A stretch of 64,000 nt of DNA, taken from assembly GCA_951799445.1 (NCBI GenBank), contig OX637295.1:16058001-16122000 (forward strand). The letters run 5' to 3'. The notes under the pieces were generated by a model, which worked only from the letters and a program-made list of their open reading frames with translations, had not been told where the DNA came from and ran no database searches. The stretch is from Pseudisothecium myosuroides. Taxonomy: Eukaryota; Streptophyta; Bryopsida; Hypnales; Lembophyllaceae. The translations under genes were made by a program, and so were the position numbers. Below are positions 35,754-45,499 of the stretch, one piece after another; position 1 is the first letter of the stretch, and every line of letters begins with the position of its first letter.

Positions 35754-36503
35754 GGATTCTCCTTTCCACTAAAATTCAAACGCAACTCTTATGCCCTTCA
35801 GGGCACGTCTCCTTGAGCACGCGTACACTTTCGAAGCTCAATATCGAGGAATCGCGCAAACCCAACTGCAATTTCCGATAATTCTACTCGAACTCATCAC
35901 CACAGCTAGATGGATTCAAGATACCGTTGCTACAAAACGCTCACAGAATTGTTTCTCTCTGCATAATCAGAGCTCGAATTTCGAAGAACCGAAGCTTGTT
36001 TCCCCGACGCTGATGCCCAACATGCATGCGAGCTCCAGGACGTGCTGCCAATTGTCAGGGACAACGGTATTTTTCGCAGGCGACTGAATGAACATTCATG
36101 AGCTGTGACTGCCATTCAATGATGGCTGGCTGGCGGGGGCGGGACGGTAACTTGTCAGGCGTCCTGTGAAGGACGGACCGAGTAAATGCAGCGAGGGCTC
36201 CTTCCTACGTTAAGCTTACTTGCTTCGGCAATTGCAACGACCGCCATCGCTGATGATGCAGGCGCTTGGAGTTTGTGACAAATGGCAAGCTGCAGCCACT
36301 TCCACTGAGCGAACTTTACATCTGGCGGGAGCCACTCATGCAGCGCTACAGTACAGACTTGCAGCGAATAATTGGGGCTGAGATGTGCCATGATGATAGA
36401 AGAAGTGGGGAAATTGTTTGATGATATACACAAGGTGACAAGGGTCCAAGCCCCAAGGGACTGAAGGACTGAAACTGAACTGTTTTGCTTTCTTTATTTC
36501 TTA
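35754..36503. other. 5' flank of the membrane protein gene; no gene seen
   Basis: Upstream sequence of the minus-strand gene. Frames such as 36155-36433 (minus) carry no recognised motif. Confidence 0.4.
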
Positions 36504-36790
36504 TTTTTTTTTGAAACCCGGAGTTTATTCCAAGAAATGAACCAAGAACAAACGGCGGAAAGCCGAGGGCCAAGCCCTGGAGACAAATACTGGAGACAAA
36601 TAACAACAAGACACCGAACACAAACACACCTAATTTACACGAAGAGCTCACAGGTGGGTCTCTTCAGGTTCCACGTGATGACTTTGCCATGCCGTGAACC
36701 AAAGGTTGGTGATCGTAACCAAGCATTATCAAACTTCCGCAGAAATTTGTCCGAATTATCTGGATGTCTACTACACAACAACGTGGTCTT
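36504..36790 (-). mobile_element. 5'-truncated LINE 3' end
   Basis: A T-run at 36504-36512 is followed by GAAACCCGGAGTTTATTCC and then AAGAAATGAACCA, the same 3' tail as at 3961-4006. Read on the minus strand this is an AATAAA-containing LINE tail with poly-A. The copy continues at least to about 36650, through a Gly/Leu-rich frame typical of LINE ends. The left flank TGCTTTCTTTATTTC resembles TGCTTTTTTTATTTT at about 36786 (13 of 15), a possible degraded target duplication that would set the right border; this border is uncertain. Confidence 0.65.
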
Positions 36791-38317
36791 GAGTGCTTTT
36801 TTTATTTTGACAGAAGTGAAAAGCTTTACAGTTTACAGTTTACGATCACTGGGAAAAAAGGTACAACTGTCAAGCGAGTCAAGCCTGCGGACCAAACAGA
36901 ACAGTACCAGCTGCAAAGTAGGAATGAAACTGGCGGGTTTCGAAGCTTCTAACTTAGTGTGAGCATCGCCGTTTTTTCCTTTCCCCTGTCGAGGACCATA
37001 CCCCCATATCGGCTAACTGTGTGCACTCCTCCTTAGTCTTTTTTTCCCTATTTTAGTTTTTAGTTTTATTTAGTTTTAGTTTTAGTTTTTTTTTGGGGGG
37101 GGCGCTTCGTCTTCATGTCGATTTTGTTTGTTTGAATAATTGATAAACTTCAATTTCAATTGAGAGGAGGGTGCTCGATTCTGTGTGCATGTTGTTGGAA
37201 GGCCAGCCGCACTGACTAACTCAACTTATCACCTCAAAAGAGACTGTCTTATTGATTGCACAAGAAACTGTCTTACTGATTGTGATAGTACAGTATGTGT
37301 GAGAGTACTGAGACTCCTTTGTTCCTAGCAATGTAACTAGCTCCTACTCTGAATAATGAATTTTGAAAGAAAAAATGAGAATGAACTTGGATTTGGAAAT
37401 GTTTTTGGAGCTAGTTGAGTTTCCAATCAGCGTTTGTTGCGACAGGATTACTGGAGCAGGAGAGGTCTGTAATTGTACATTCGTTGTATATCTTCAAAAC
37501 TTGCAATGCTACCGGTATTACAGTATATGTATAACAGTATAAGGGAAGAGCTCCCATGTGTGCCAGTTTGTAGCCACTATGCACAAGTAGAGTACATTTG
37601 AAATGTACCAATTATGGCAAATTGAGCATTCAATTTTTGTTCTTTGATTCGATACAGTTTAATTTCTAGCCATTTATAACAAATTTTTATCGCAAATGGC
37701 AAATGTTTAGTCCAAGGAAGATTGCTAGCCAATGAACAATATCATGACATTACTCAATTAGGACGAATGTTCCCAAGAATCAATAGAAAGATGTCGAATA
37801 TTATATGTTTGATAGTGGTTGAATTTTCACTATTCACGTTTTCAATGTAAACCATGAAAGGATAGGCCCATAACTGTGGACTCTACCTTAAGAATCCTTC
37901 ACTCTATTTGATGCCATTTTGCAACTTTATATAAATGAAGTTTTTTACATTTTTTTCAGAGATGAAATTATATGTCTTCTATCAGTCATAAAACTTTCAT
38001 ATTTTTTTGTGAATTTTTAAGGAAAAAGTAAAGAAAATTCATATCAAATACAAAATATGCTAAAAAAAATCTGAAATTTTCACCATAGGTCTACTTTATA
38101 GTGTAGAACATCATTATATAACAGAAAGTTATTATATCATTTTAAAATTAGAAAATAAAAAACCATGGTTAAAGCCCAAAGTTCATACTGCAATAAAATA
38201 TTGAATTTTAGTATTTTTTTGATGTTTTCCAATTGGATTATAAACTAAACTTGATAAACTTTATTTCATTAAATTGGTTGAAATTCAAAAAATATCATAT
38301 TTATGGCTAAATTCATG
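36791..38317. other. AT-rich intergenic DNA, no gene seen
   Basis: A simple-sequence stretch TTTTAGTTTTTAG repeats at 37050-37095 before a G-run. No bounded element or protein motif was recognised. Confidence 0.45.
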
Positions 38318-38807
38318 TCAACAACAAATAACAAGAAGTGACCAAAATACACTACAAAGGTGATCCGTGGATTAACCCTATTAGGACCAAACATTCAAAT
38401 TTTGAACAATGGATGAATGCACACATCCCAAGCACACGAAAGTGCATTTTTTCATCCATCAATTTTTTTGAAGATCCTTGTGTTTTAGTTCTTTATGGAG
38501 TATTATTTATATAGTACAAATTTTGAAGACATTGTTTTGCAAATATTCTATAATTCAAAGGATATAATTCAAATAACAAAAGATGACCAAAATACACTAA
38601 AAGGGTGATCCATGGATTAACCCTATAAGGACCAAGCATTCAAATTTTGAACAATAAATGAATGCACACATCCCAAGCACACAAAAATGCATTCTTTCAT
38701 CCATCAATTTTTTTGAAGATTCTTGTGTTTTAGTTCTTTACGGAGTAAAATTTCTATAGTACAAATTCTAAAGACATTATTTTGCAACTATTCTATAATT
38801 CAAAAGA
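38318..38807 (+). repeat. Tandem duplication, period 245 bp, two copies
   Basis: CAAATAACAARARRTGACCAAAATACACTA recurs at a 245-bp spacing, followed by GTGATCCRTGGATTAACCCTAT and then GAATGCACACATCCCAAGCACAC. The duplicated unit includes the left end of a TTAA-type element (CCCTATWAGGACCAARC). Confidence 0.75.
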
Positions 38808-39199
38808 GTGTAGGTCTGGCTTCAAAAAATAAGCATTTCAATTCAAAAAATGACTCTCTTCTAAAATGACTTGATTAAAAATAAAAAAATAAAAATCTTC
38901 AAAATTACAATGATTAGATCTTAGTATTTTGAACTTAATGGAAAAGAATTCTTGTGAAAATTACAAATACAAGATTCAATCTACGATCAACTATAGAAGG
39001 AATTTTCAAATTCTAGTTTCAAATTTTATTGAAAAATATTAGTTTGTATTTTAGTTGATCTAATTCTATAAATATGATCTATAAATCATATATTAAAATT
39101 ATTATTTGAGAATCATCATTAAATTATTATTGTAAGTTGCATTTTATAATAAATCTTTATAATTTTGGAAATCTAGACTATTTCCTTGTCCTTAAGGGG
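38621..39199. mobile_element. Probable TTAA-type element with duplicated left end
   Basis: The left end CCCTATAAGGACCAAGC follows TTAA (38617-38620). The right end, inverted, reads CCCCTTAAGGACAAGG and is followed by TTGA, a possible decayed TTAA. A second left end (CCCTATTAGGACCAAAC after TTAA) lies at 38376 because of the 245-bp tandem duplication. Non-coding. Confidence 0.5.
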
Positions 39200-39615
39200 T
39201 TGAACATCTTTTTTAGAAAAAAATCAATAATACCATAATGAGGGAATATGCAATACTATTCATTATAAATTCCAATTCAAACAACTTCCAAAAAATAATT
39301 GAGAGAAACATTTTTTTGTAGCCTACAAAACTCTTTAAAGTCCACCAAGGGACACAAAATGTCCTCAATAATTAGCATTTCAAGGTTTAATCCTAGAATG
39401 TTGGGCTAGTCATGCATCGTGGAAATCATCCTTTTGGGTCTTGTGGGAATCATTTGCTTAAAAAAAAAAGCTCTAATTGGAAGTCAAATTATTGTGCAAA
39501 ACCTCCCCTTTTCACGCAAAATTCTAATGATAAACATTTGCACTTGAGTCTTACATAAAAAGAATCTTTATTATCCATCGCACACCTAATGTTTGCAATG
39601 ATGTTACATGATTAA

Positions 39616-40259
39616 CCCTAAATGCCCTAGGCACCAAATTCTAGTGTCAACAAAACTTTGAAGTTAAATAAAACCTTACCAAATTATTATTTTTTATAGT
39701 TTGTATTTTTGAAAAATTCTTTTTGAAGTCTACTTTTAGCATCAAAAATCTGATTTTCAATATGAATGATTATGACTTTTCAATTTAAGGTTTTGTTTGA
39801 GGGTGTCCATTGCAAATCTTGATTTTTTAGTGTTGAAAGCTCTTGGAAATGAGCCTCAAATACACTAGATTTTGGAGAAAAAATCACATCAGAAATTCAT
39901 TTAAAAAAGTTGTAGAATAGATTTTGGGAAGCTGTAAATTGATTGGGGTTGTGCATGTTATGCCCTTTAACCTTGTATTTTTTGGTGACTTCAATTTTAG
40001 ATTTGACATGTGAAAAAAAGATTAAAAGACTTCAAATCACTTTTACAATTTTAACACCCTTATGATCAAACATTATAATAATCTTTCAATCCATAAGTAA
40101 TACATATATATTTTTTCCAAGTTATCTCTAACAAGTCTCCATTGAATTTGTACTATTACAATTTTTAAAAAAATCGATAAAATTTATCAAAATGTTGACT
40201 TTTAGGTCAATTTAGAGCAAATTCCAAGAAGTTCAAAAAAGGCCTTGGGCATTTAGGGG
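39616..40259. mobile_element. TTAA-flanked (piggyBac-type) element, 644 bp
   Basis: TTAA lies at 39612-39615 and 40260-40263. The ends are CCCTAAATGCCCTAGGC and, inverted from the right, CCCCTAAATGCCCAAGGCC. The interior has a subterminal block (AATAATCTTTCAATCCATAAG, then TTTTTTCCAAG) related to those of the other TTAA elements. No transposase is encoded. Confidence 0.75.
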
Positions 40260-40584
40260 TTAAAGAACTATTTTTTGGAGAAAGAATAGGAGATACTATT
40301 ATTAATTCATTGCATGGTAATTTGGTACATGTCATATCAACAAAATTCACTACAAACCGTAGTAAATCCCAAAGACACCTGTACCCAATGTTTTTTTTAT
40401 GCAAGATTTTTTTCCAATTGGCTATAGCCAAAAGATGTTGGCTATTTTTTGTAAAGGAAATCTTCATTTTGGGAGGGTCAAAATAGCCAGATTATTGTTG
40501 TATCTTATAACCAACCGCCAAATTTTTTCCTAAGTATGGCCTAGATTTTGTGTAGATAGTACCAGATAGCACCCAAGTATCACA

Positions 40585-41142
40585 TCCATACCTTAAGTTT
40601 GGTTGTTTGTTTGTTTTGTTTGTTTGTTTGTCATGTCGAGATCTCCCGGGCCGTGTGTCCCCGGGGGGCGTGCTTGGTACCGTCGGAAAGCCCTCGACGA
40701 GGAGGGGTGCACGGGCTTGGTTTCGCAGCGTTTGGAGTTAGAGTGAGGAAGTTATTGAATTTCGAAGAATTTATGGATCAAAAAATTAGGAAATTACTTT
40801 TACTTTGATTTTTGTCGCGTTCTTGGTATCGTCGAAAAGATCTCGGCGAGGAGAGGTGCACGGCTTGGTTTTGTGGCGTTTGGACCTCTGGTGCAAAAGT
40901 TATGGATTTTTGAGTTATTTTTGGATCTTAAAAATTAATAAATCATGTATCTTTTGAACCATGTGTCAATTTGTCACGTTTTTGGTACGGTTGGAAAGCC
41001 TTGGGCAAGGAAGGGTGCATGAGCTTTGTTTCATGGCGTTTGGATCTACAAAGGGAAAATTATAGGTTTTTGAGTTATTTTGGGTTCTTAAAATGACTTT
41101 TACTTCTGTTTTGGGTGTGGCAACGGCACAGGGCTACACTAG
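40585..41142 (+). mobile_element. Non-autonomous Helitron 1
   Basis: It starts TCCATACCTTAAG after a host A and ends CTAG before a T. Just before the end, TGTG-GCAACGG-CACA forms a small hairpin followed by GGCTACACTAG. These are the TC start, the hairpin, the CTRR end and the A/T insertion site of Helitrons. Inside are a (TTTG)n stretch, AGATCTCCCGGGCCGTG, and three partial tandem copies of a unit with CTTGGTAYSGTYGGAAAG, then GGTGCACGRGCTTGGTTT, then TTATGGATTTTTGAG. No RepHel protein is encoded. Confidence 0.85.
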
Positions 41143-41566
41143 TCCATACCTTAAGACATGGTGTTTGTTTGTTTGTTTGTTTGTTTTGTTTTGTTTGTCA
41201 CGTCGAGATCTCCCGGACCATGCGTCCCCCGGCGGCGTGCTTGGTACCGTTAGAAAGCCCTCGGCGAGGAGAGGTGCACGGGCTTGGTTTGGTGGCCTTT
41301 GGACTCATGGTGGGGAAGTTATGGATTTTTGAATTCTTTTTGGTTCTTAAAAATTACTAAATTACTAAATTTGTATCTTTTGAACCGTGTGTCAAATTGC
41401 CACGTTCTTGGTACCATTGGAAAGCCCTCAACTAGGAGGGGTGCACGGGCTTTGTTTTGTGCGTTTGGACCTACAGTGGAGAAGTTATGGATTTTTGAGT
41501 TTTTTTAATTTTTAAAATGACTTTTACTTTTGATTTGGCTGTGGCAACGGCACAGGGCTACACTAG
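41143..41566 (+). mobile_element. Non-autonomous Helitron 2, joined directly to Helitron 1
   Basis: It begins TCCATACCTTAAG at the very T that follows the CTAG of Helitron 1, and ends CTAG before T at 41567. The terminal hairpin is CTGTG-GCAACGG-CACAG. Internally it has the (TTTG)n run and two tandem units. Its right end is about 315 bp upstream of the THA4 start codon. Confidence 0.85.
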
Positions 41567-41677
41567 TAAGTATTGAAGAAACAAGTGGCTCCCTCTCCAA
41601 AATGAAAAAAACAAAACCCTGCCGTACCTCATTGTTGAAGACCGGGAATGTTATGATTGGTAGAAATTTTCGTGCGA

Positions 41678-41685
41678 CACGTGGC
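41678..41685 (+). promoter_or_regulatory. G-box / ABRE-like site upstream of THA4
   Basis: CACGTGGC lies about 200 bp 5' of the THA4 ATG. The CACGTG core is the classical binding site of plant bZIP and bHLH factors and is frequent in light-regulated photosynthesis genes. The functional assignment is inferred from sequence and position only. Confidence 0.45.
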
Positions 41686-41881
41686 AAAGGGAAAGGGCCC
41701 CACCTTATCCACAATTTCCATAACACTCGATCGTCTTCTTCCATCTTCGTCGAACTAGGTTGCCCCTCTCAACCCTGACTTTCACAAATCCTTTGCATTT
41801 CCATCGCTGCATTCCGTGAGAGCCTGTCGAGTTCACGTTTTTGTGATTCTTTTTGGTCTGTTGCAATAATTTTGGAGCACA

Positions 41882-43417
41882 ATGGCGTTGATGGCATGCC
41901 AGGCGCCATACGTTGCCGGGGTCAGTCTTAGCAGATCTCCTGCTGTCGCGGCTGGTGCGCCTTCAAGGAGGATCTTCGCTTCACCTCCCTCCGCCTTCTT
42001 TGCTCCAGGTACATATGGTGGTCTAAATTAGGGTGCAATGGTCTTCTCAGTTGTCAATAGTAATAGGATTTCTGTTTGTAAGGGAAATTGCGCTAGGGTT
42101 TAGTGATATCTGAGCAACTGGGAACATGGAAAGAGCGCGAAGGCACGATTTAGTAGGGAAATCTGGTCGATGTGGAACCCTAAGATGTAGTTTTCCAATT
42201 CTTAGGGTTTGAAGTCATGTAAATGTCCCACAGGAAGCGTTTCAAAGTGCTAATGTAGTGCAGGTGGGTTTTCTTGAGGAGCGTCTCGCAGCACTGGCAG
42301 TTTTCATGTAATGTGATGTCTCATGTGTTTTTTTCCTTTTTTTTTTTTTTCAGAGGTGCGTGCCTCATGTTCCAGCATTAGCGCCCTGAATGTGGCGCCG
42401 AGGCCTGGCGTTCAGAGGAGGAAGCCTGCGTTCGTGGTTCGTGGGCTCTTTGGTCTTGGGGTGCCGGAGCTGGCTGTAATTGCAGGGGTAGCTGCTATTC
42501 TCTTTGGTCCTAAGCAGCTTCCGCAACTTGGGAAGAAATTGGGGGAGTCGGTGAAGAGCTTCCAGCAGGTAGGCTCCTAGCAGGTTTTCTTAGGGAATTT
42601 TCCTTTTAAATAGAAATTTCAAGAAATGAACTATTTGTTGTCTCTCTTTGTAGTCTGTTGTCATATTTGCTACACCATTGCAATTGTTCGCTGTGATCTC
42701 AATACTTTGATTGCGGAGGTATATTATGGCTCATTAGAAGCTTATCAGTAGCTTTCCAACTCATTTGGTTGAGGATTGAGCATGAAATCTTCATTTGAGA
42801 AATTTGAGTGCAGCCATTGATCATGTCATCTCTAATTACTTGGGCCTTTTACATTTGGTTTGATGTATCGTTGTGAAGCTTCTGATGAAGTGCTGGTGTT
42901 TCAGGCTGCCAGGGAATTTGAGACAGAAGTGAGAGGAGACTCAGAAGAGGAGACAGCAAAAGGTCAGGTTTCGGAGGAGAAAGAGAAAACTGAGACCATT
43001 TCCCCAACTCCGGTTGCCACTCCTTCAGGGACTGAGAATCAGTCTTCATCAAAAGAGAAAACTGAGACTATTACCCCAACTCCGGTTGCCTCTCCTTCAG
43101 GGACTGAGAATCAGTCTTCATCAAAAGAGAAAACTGAGACTATTACCCCAACTCCGGTTGCCTCTCCTTCAGGGACTGAGAATCAGTCTTCATCAACAAA
43201 GAAAACTGAGACCATTTCCCCAACTCCGGTTGCCACTCCTTCAGGGACTGAGAATCAGTCTTCATCTAAAGAGAAAACTGAGACTATTACCCCAACTCCG
43301 GTTGCCTCTCCTTCAGGGACTGAGAATCAGTCTTCATCAAAAGAGAAAACTGAGACTATTACCCCAACTCCGGTTGCCTCTCCTTCAGGGACTGAGAATC
43401 CCGGTAAGTCTTTATAG
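41882..43417 (+). CDS. THA4: Thylakoid Tat translocase subunit Tha4 (TatA-like)
   Basis: Tha4 is the TatA-type pore-forming subunit of the delta-pH-dependent twin-arginine translocase, moving folded proteins across the thylakoid membrane. Exons are 41882-42008, 42354-42568 and 42905-43417, about 284 residues. Residues 1 to about 71 are rich in Ala, Ser, Arg and Pro and poor in acids, like a chloroplast transit peptide. The mature part starts near GLFGLGVPELAVIAG, with the single membrane helix (about 79-92), the FGP hinge (93-95), the amphipathic helix PKQLPQLGKKLGESVKSF and then AAREFETEV. The conserved Glu in the helix (VPEL) is present. The C-tail is exceptional: a six-fold 24-residue repeat instead of a short acidic tail. 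A perfect GTAAGT donor overlaps the last codons (ending PGKSL); splicing to 43525 would change only the last few residues (PGISIV). Confidence 0.92.
42983..43399 (+). repeat. 72-bp coding minisatellite in THA4, six units
   Basis: Each unit encodes 24 residues of the form EKTETITPTPVASPSG then TENQSSSK; the sixth stops after TEN. Units 1 and 4 share ISPTPVAT while units 2, 3, 5 and 6 share ITPTPVAS, so a three-unit block (216 bp) was itself duplicated. Nearly identical DNA implies recent expansion. Confidence 0.93.
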
Positions 43418-43947
43418 GTCAAATGTGGGTATTATACTGATTGCTGCAACAGTTGTTCTTCTGTACCATACTAGAAAATTAGGTTGCATCAGCGACAATG
43501 TTTTGTCAAGGGCACTGTTGCAGGCATCAGCATTGTTTAGTGAAGACGAGTTTTCTTCTGATTGAGAATATCATTGTACTGTATGTCATTGCGAACAAAA
43601 AGAAAGGCACAAGCGGATTGAGTCTGCTGGTTGAGATGACTGATGTGACTGACCTTCATGGCTTCATTGAGGCCCTAGAAGGTTGTGAGCGTGCGCCCTT
43701 GTTACAAATTGAAGTGATCTGATGCGAAAACATCACTGTTTCGGATTGAGACTCAGTGGTCGGGTATTCGTATAGTATGTGAATTGACTCTGATTTTACA
43801 TGTGGAGTGATTGTCGCATGTAAATTATTATGAATGATCTGGAAATTCTGTGATCAGGGAAAAGAATTTCAACAGATAAACACTCATGGCATGTTTTCGA
43901 GCAATACAATGCTGGATCACTTTGTTGACAAGGTCTCCTACCATTCT

Positions 43948-44043
43948 CTTGTACACATTTGTTAGGGTTTTAGAAGGAGAAGCCTCTTTCACTGACTTGT
44001 ACACATTTGCTAGGGTTTTAGAAAGAGAAGCCTCTTTCACTGA
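43948..44043. repeat. 48-bp tandem duplication downstream of THA4
   Basis: CTTGTACACATTTGYTAGGG and the following TTTTAGAARGAGAAGCCTC recur at a 48-bp offset. It lies in presumed 3' flank and is not known to be coding. Confidence 0.7.
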
Positions 44044-44234
44044 CGGACCGTAAGCACTGATGTGTGGGAGTTTAGGAACAATACGAAGAGTGCATTGGTA
44101 CATTCACAAATTCAAGTGACAGATGAGAGAATTTTGGAGCTTTTATGAATTTTTATGTGCGTAGATTAGAAGGTATGGATTCTCAAATAGAAGGAAATCA
44201 CATTTTTCAACACCCATGCAGATATCAATCTTTA

Positions 44235-44478
44235 CTAGTGTGCCTTGTGCCATTGCCACAACCAAAAAGTAACATTCTAATTCTTTAATTCAATAAGAAC
44301 TTTGAAAATCAATAACTTTTCCGCCGTAGATTGGAACGTCACAAAACAAAGCCCGTGCACCCCTTCTTGCCAAGGGCTTTCCAACGGTACCAAGCACGCC
44401 CCCGGGGACGCATGGTCCGGGAGATCTCAACATAACAAACAAAACAAACAAAACAAATAGCTTAACTTAAGGTATGGA
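44235..44478 (-). mobile_element. Non-autonomous Helitron 3 (short, minus)
   Basis: Read on the minus strand it begins TCCATACCTTAAG at 44478 and ends CTAG at 44235 before T. The 3' hairpin is TTGTG-GCAATGG-CACAA followed by GGCACACTAG. It contains one copy of the GGAAAGCCCT/GGTGCACGGGCT unit. It abuts Helitron 4 head to tail. Confidence 0.8.
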
Positions 44479-45490
44479 CTAGTGTGCCCTGTGTCGTTGA
44501 CACAACCAAAACAAAAGTAAAGTCATTTTTAAAACCAAAAATAACTCAAAAATCCATAACTTTCCCATTGTAGGTCCAAACGCCATGAAACAAAGCCCGT
44601 GCACCCCTCCTCCCCAAGGGCTTTCCAATGGTACCAAGAACGTGAAGAATTGACCCTTGGTTTAGAAGATACTCCCTCCGTCCCAAAATGATCTTCCTGT
44701 TGCAGTTTGTGACTTGCGAATTGGTCAAATTTGACTTATGATTGCTATTGGGGACCAAAAAAGCAACTTTGAGTAGTAGTTCCCCCTCCATTCATGCAAT
44801 CATTAGTCAAAAGATAAATAAAACGATTAATGGGGTCAGTCAACATTGTTTGTTTGTATTTTTTGCATCTCTTTGAATATTGCCCAATTGAAGGAGATGA
44901 AGCTTTTGGAACTAGAATAAAGGGCCACACATGGGTTTAGGCATATACTAAATGCCTACAAAATGATGACCTCACTCTCAGCAATTAATTAACCACTGGT
45001 GATCTTTGAAAATGCCCAAAAAATTCTACTTTTCAATATTCCAAAAACTACATTTCAAAAAGGACTTTGAAACTCAAAGTTTCTAGAATGCTAGGAGTAC
45101 ACCAAACCCTACTTATAGCACAAAATAGGTTCTTAAAATGTTATTTTTTGCCTTAATCTAGAATATTTTGTCCAACAAGAAGATCATTTTGGGACGGAGG
45201 TAGTATATAATTTAGCATAATTTAGTAGTTTTTAAGATTTCAAAAATAACTCAAAAATACATAACTTTCCCACCATAGATCCAAACGACACGAAATCAAG
45301 CCCGTGCATCCCTCCTCACCGAGGGCTTTCCAACAGTACCAAGCACGCCCCTGGAGGACGCACGGTCTGGGAGATCTCCACATAACAAACAAAACAAAAC
45401 AAAACAAAACAACACAAAACAACACAAAACAATACAAAACAAAACAAAACAAAACAAAACAAACAAACAAACAAACAAACAAAACTTTTT
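44479..45490 (-). mobile_element. Non-autonomous Helitron 4 (minus), interrupted by Stowaway
   Basis: Its CTAG end is at 44479 on the minus strand, preceded by the hairpin TGTGTC-AAC-GACACA and GGGCACACTAG. The body resumes after the nested Stowaway and includes the GGAAAGCCCTCGG unit, AGATCTCC and a long (TTTG/TTTTG)n run to about 45484. The expected TCCATACCTTAAG start is not seen; TTCCAAAAAAG sits there instead, so the 5' border is approximate. Confidence 0.7.
44672..45203. mobile_element. Stowaway MITE (Tc1/mariner-derived), 532 bp
   Basis: It starts CTCCCTCCGTCCCAAAATG and ends with the inverse CATTTTGGGACGGAGGTAG, flanked by TA on both sides (44670-44671 and 45204-45205). The CTCCCTCCGTCCC terminus is the plant Stowaway consensus. 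It is longer than most Stowaways. It inserted into Helitron 4. Confidence 0.9.
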
Positions 45491-45499
45491 TGGAACATC

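Noticed and set aside
43014..43565. 183-codon Leu/Arg-rich repeat frame over the THA4 minisatellite
   Set aside because: Out-of-frame reading of the same 72-bp repeat; the frame continuing from the TatA domain is the real one.
43828..44103. Minus-strand frame with a 16-residue duplication
   Set aside because: The duplication is the 48-bp DNA repeat; no other coding evidence.
45360..45484. (CAAA)n tract considered as a separate microsatellite locus
   Set aside because: The same tract sits at the same place in the other Helitron copies, so it is part of the element.
40585..45490. CRISPR-like or satellite array interpretation of the GGAAAGCCCT/GGTGCACGGGCT repeats
   Set aside because: Units are irregular, diverged and confined within Helitron borders; explained as internal Helitron tandem repeats.
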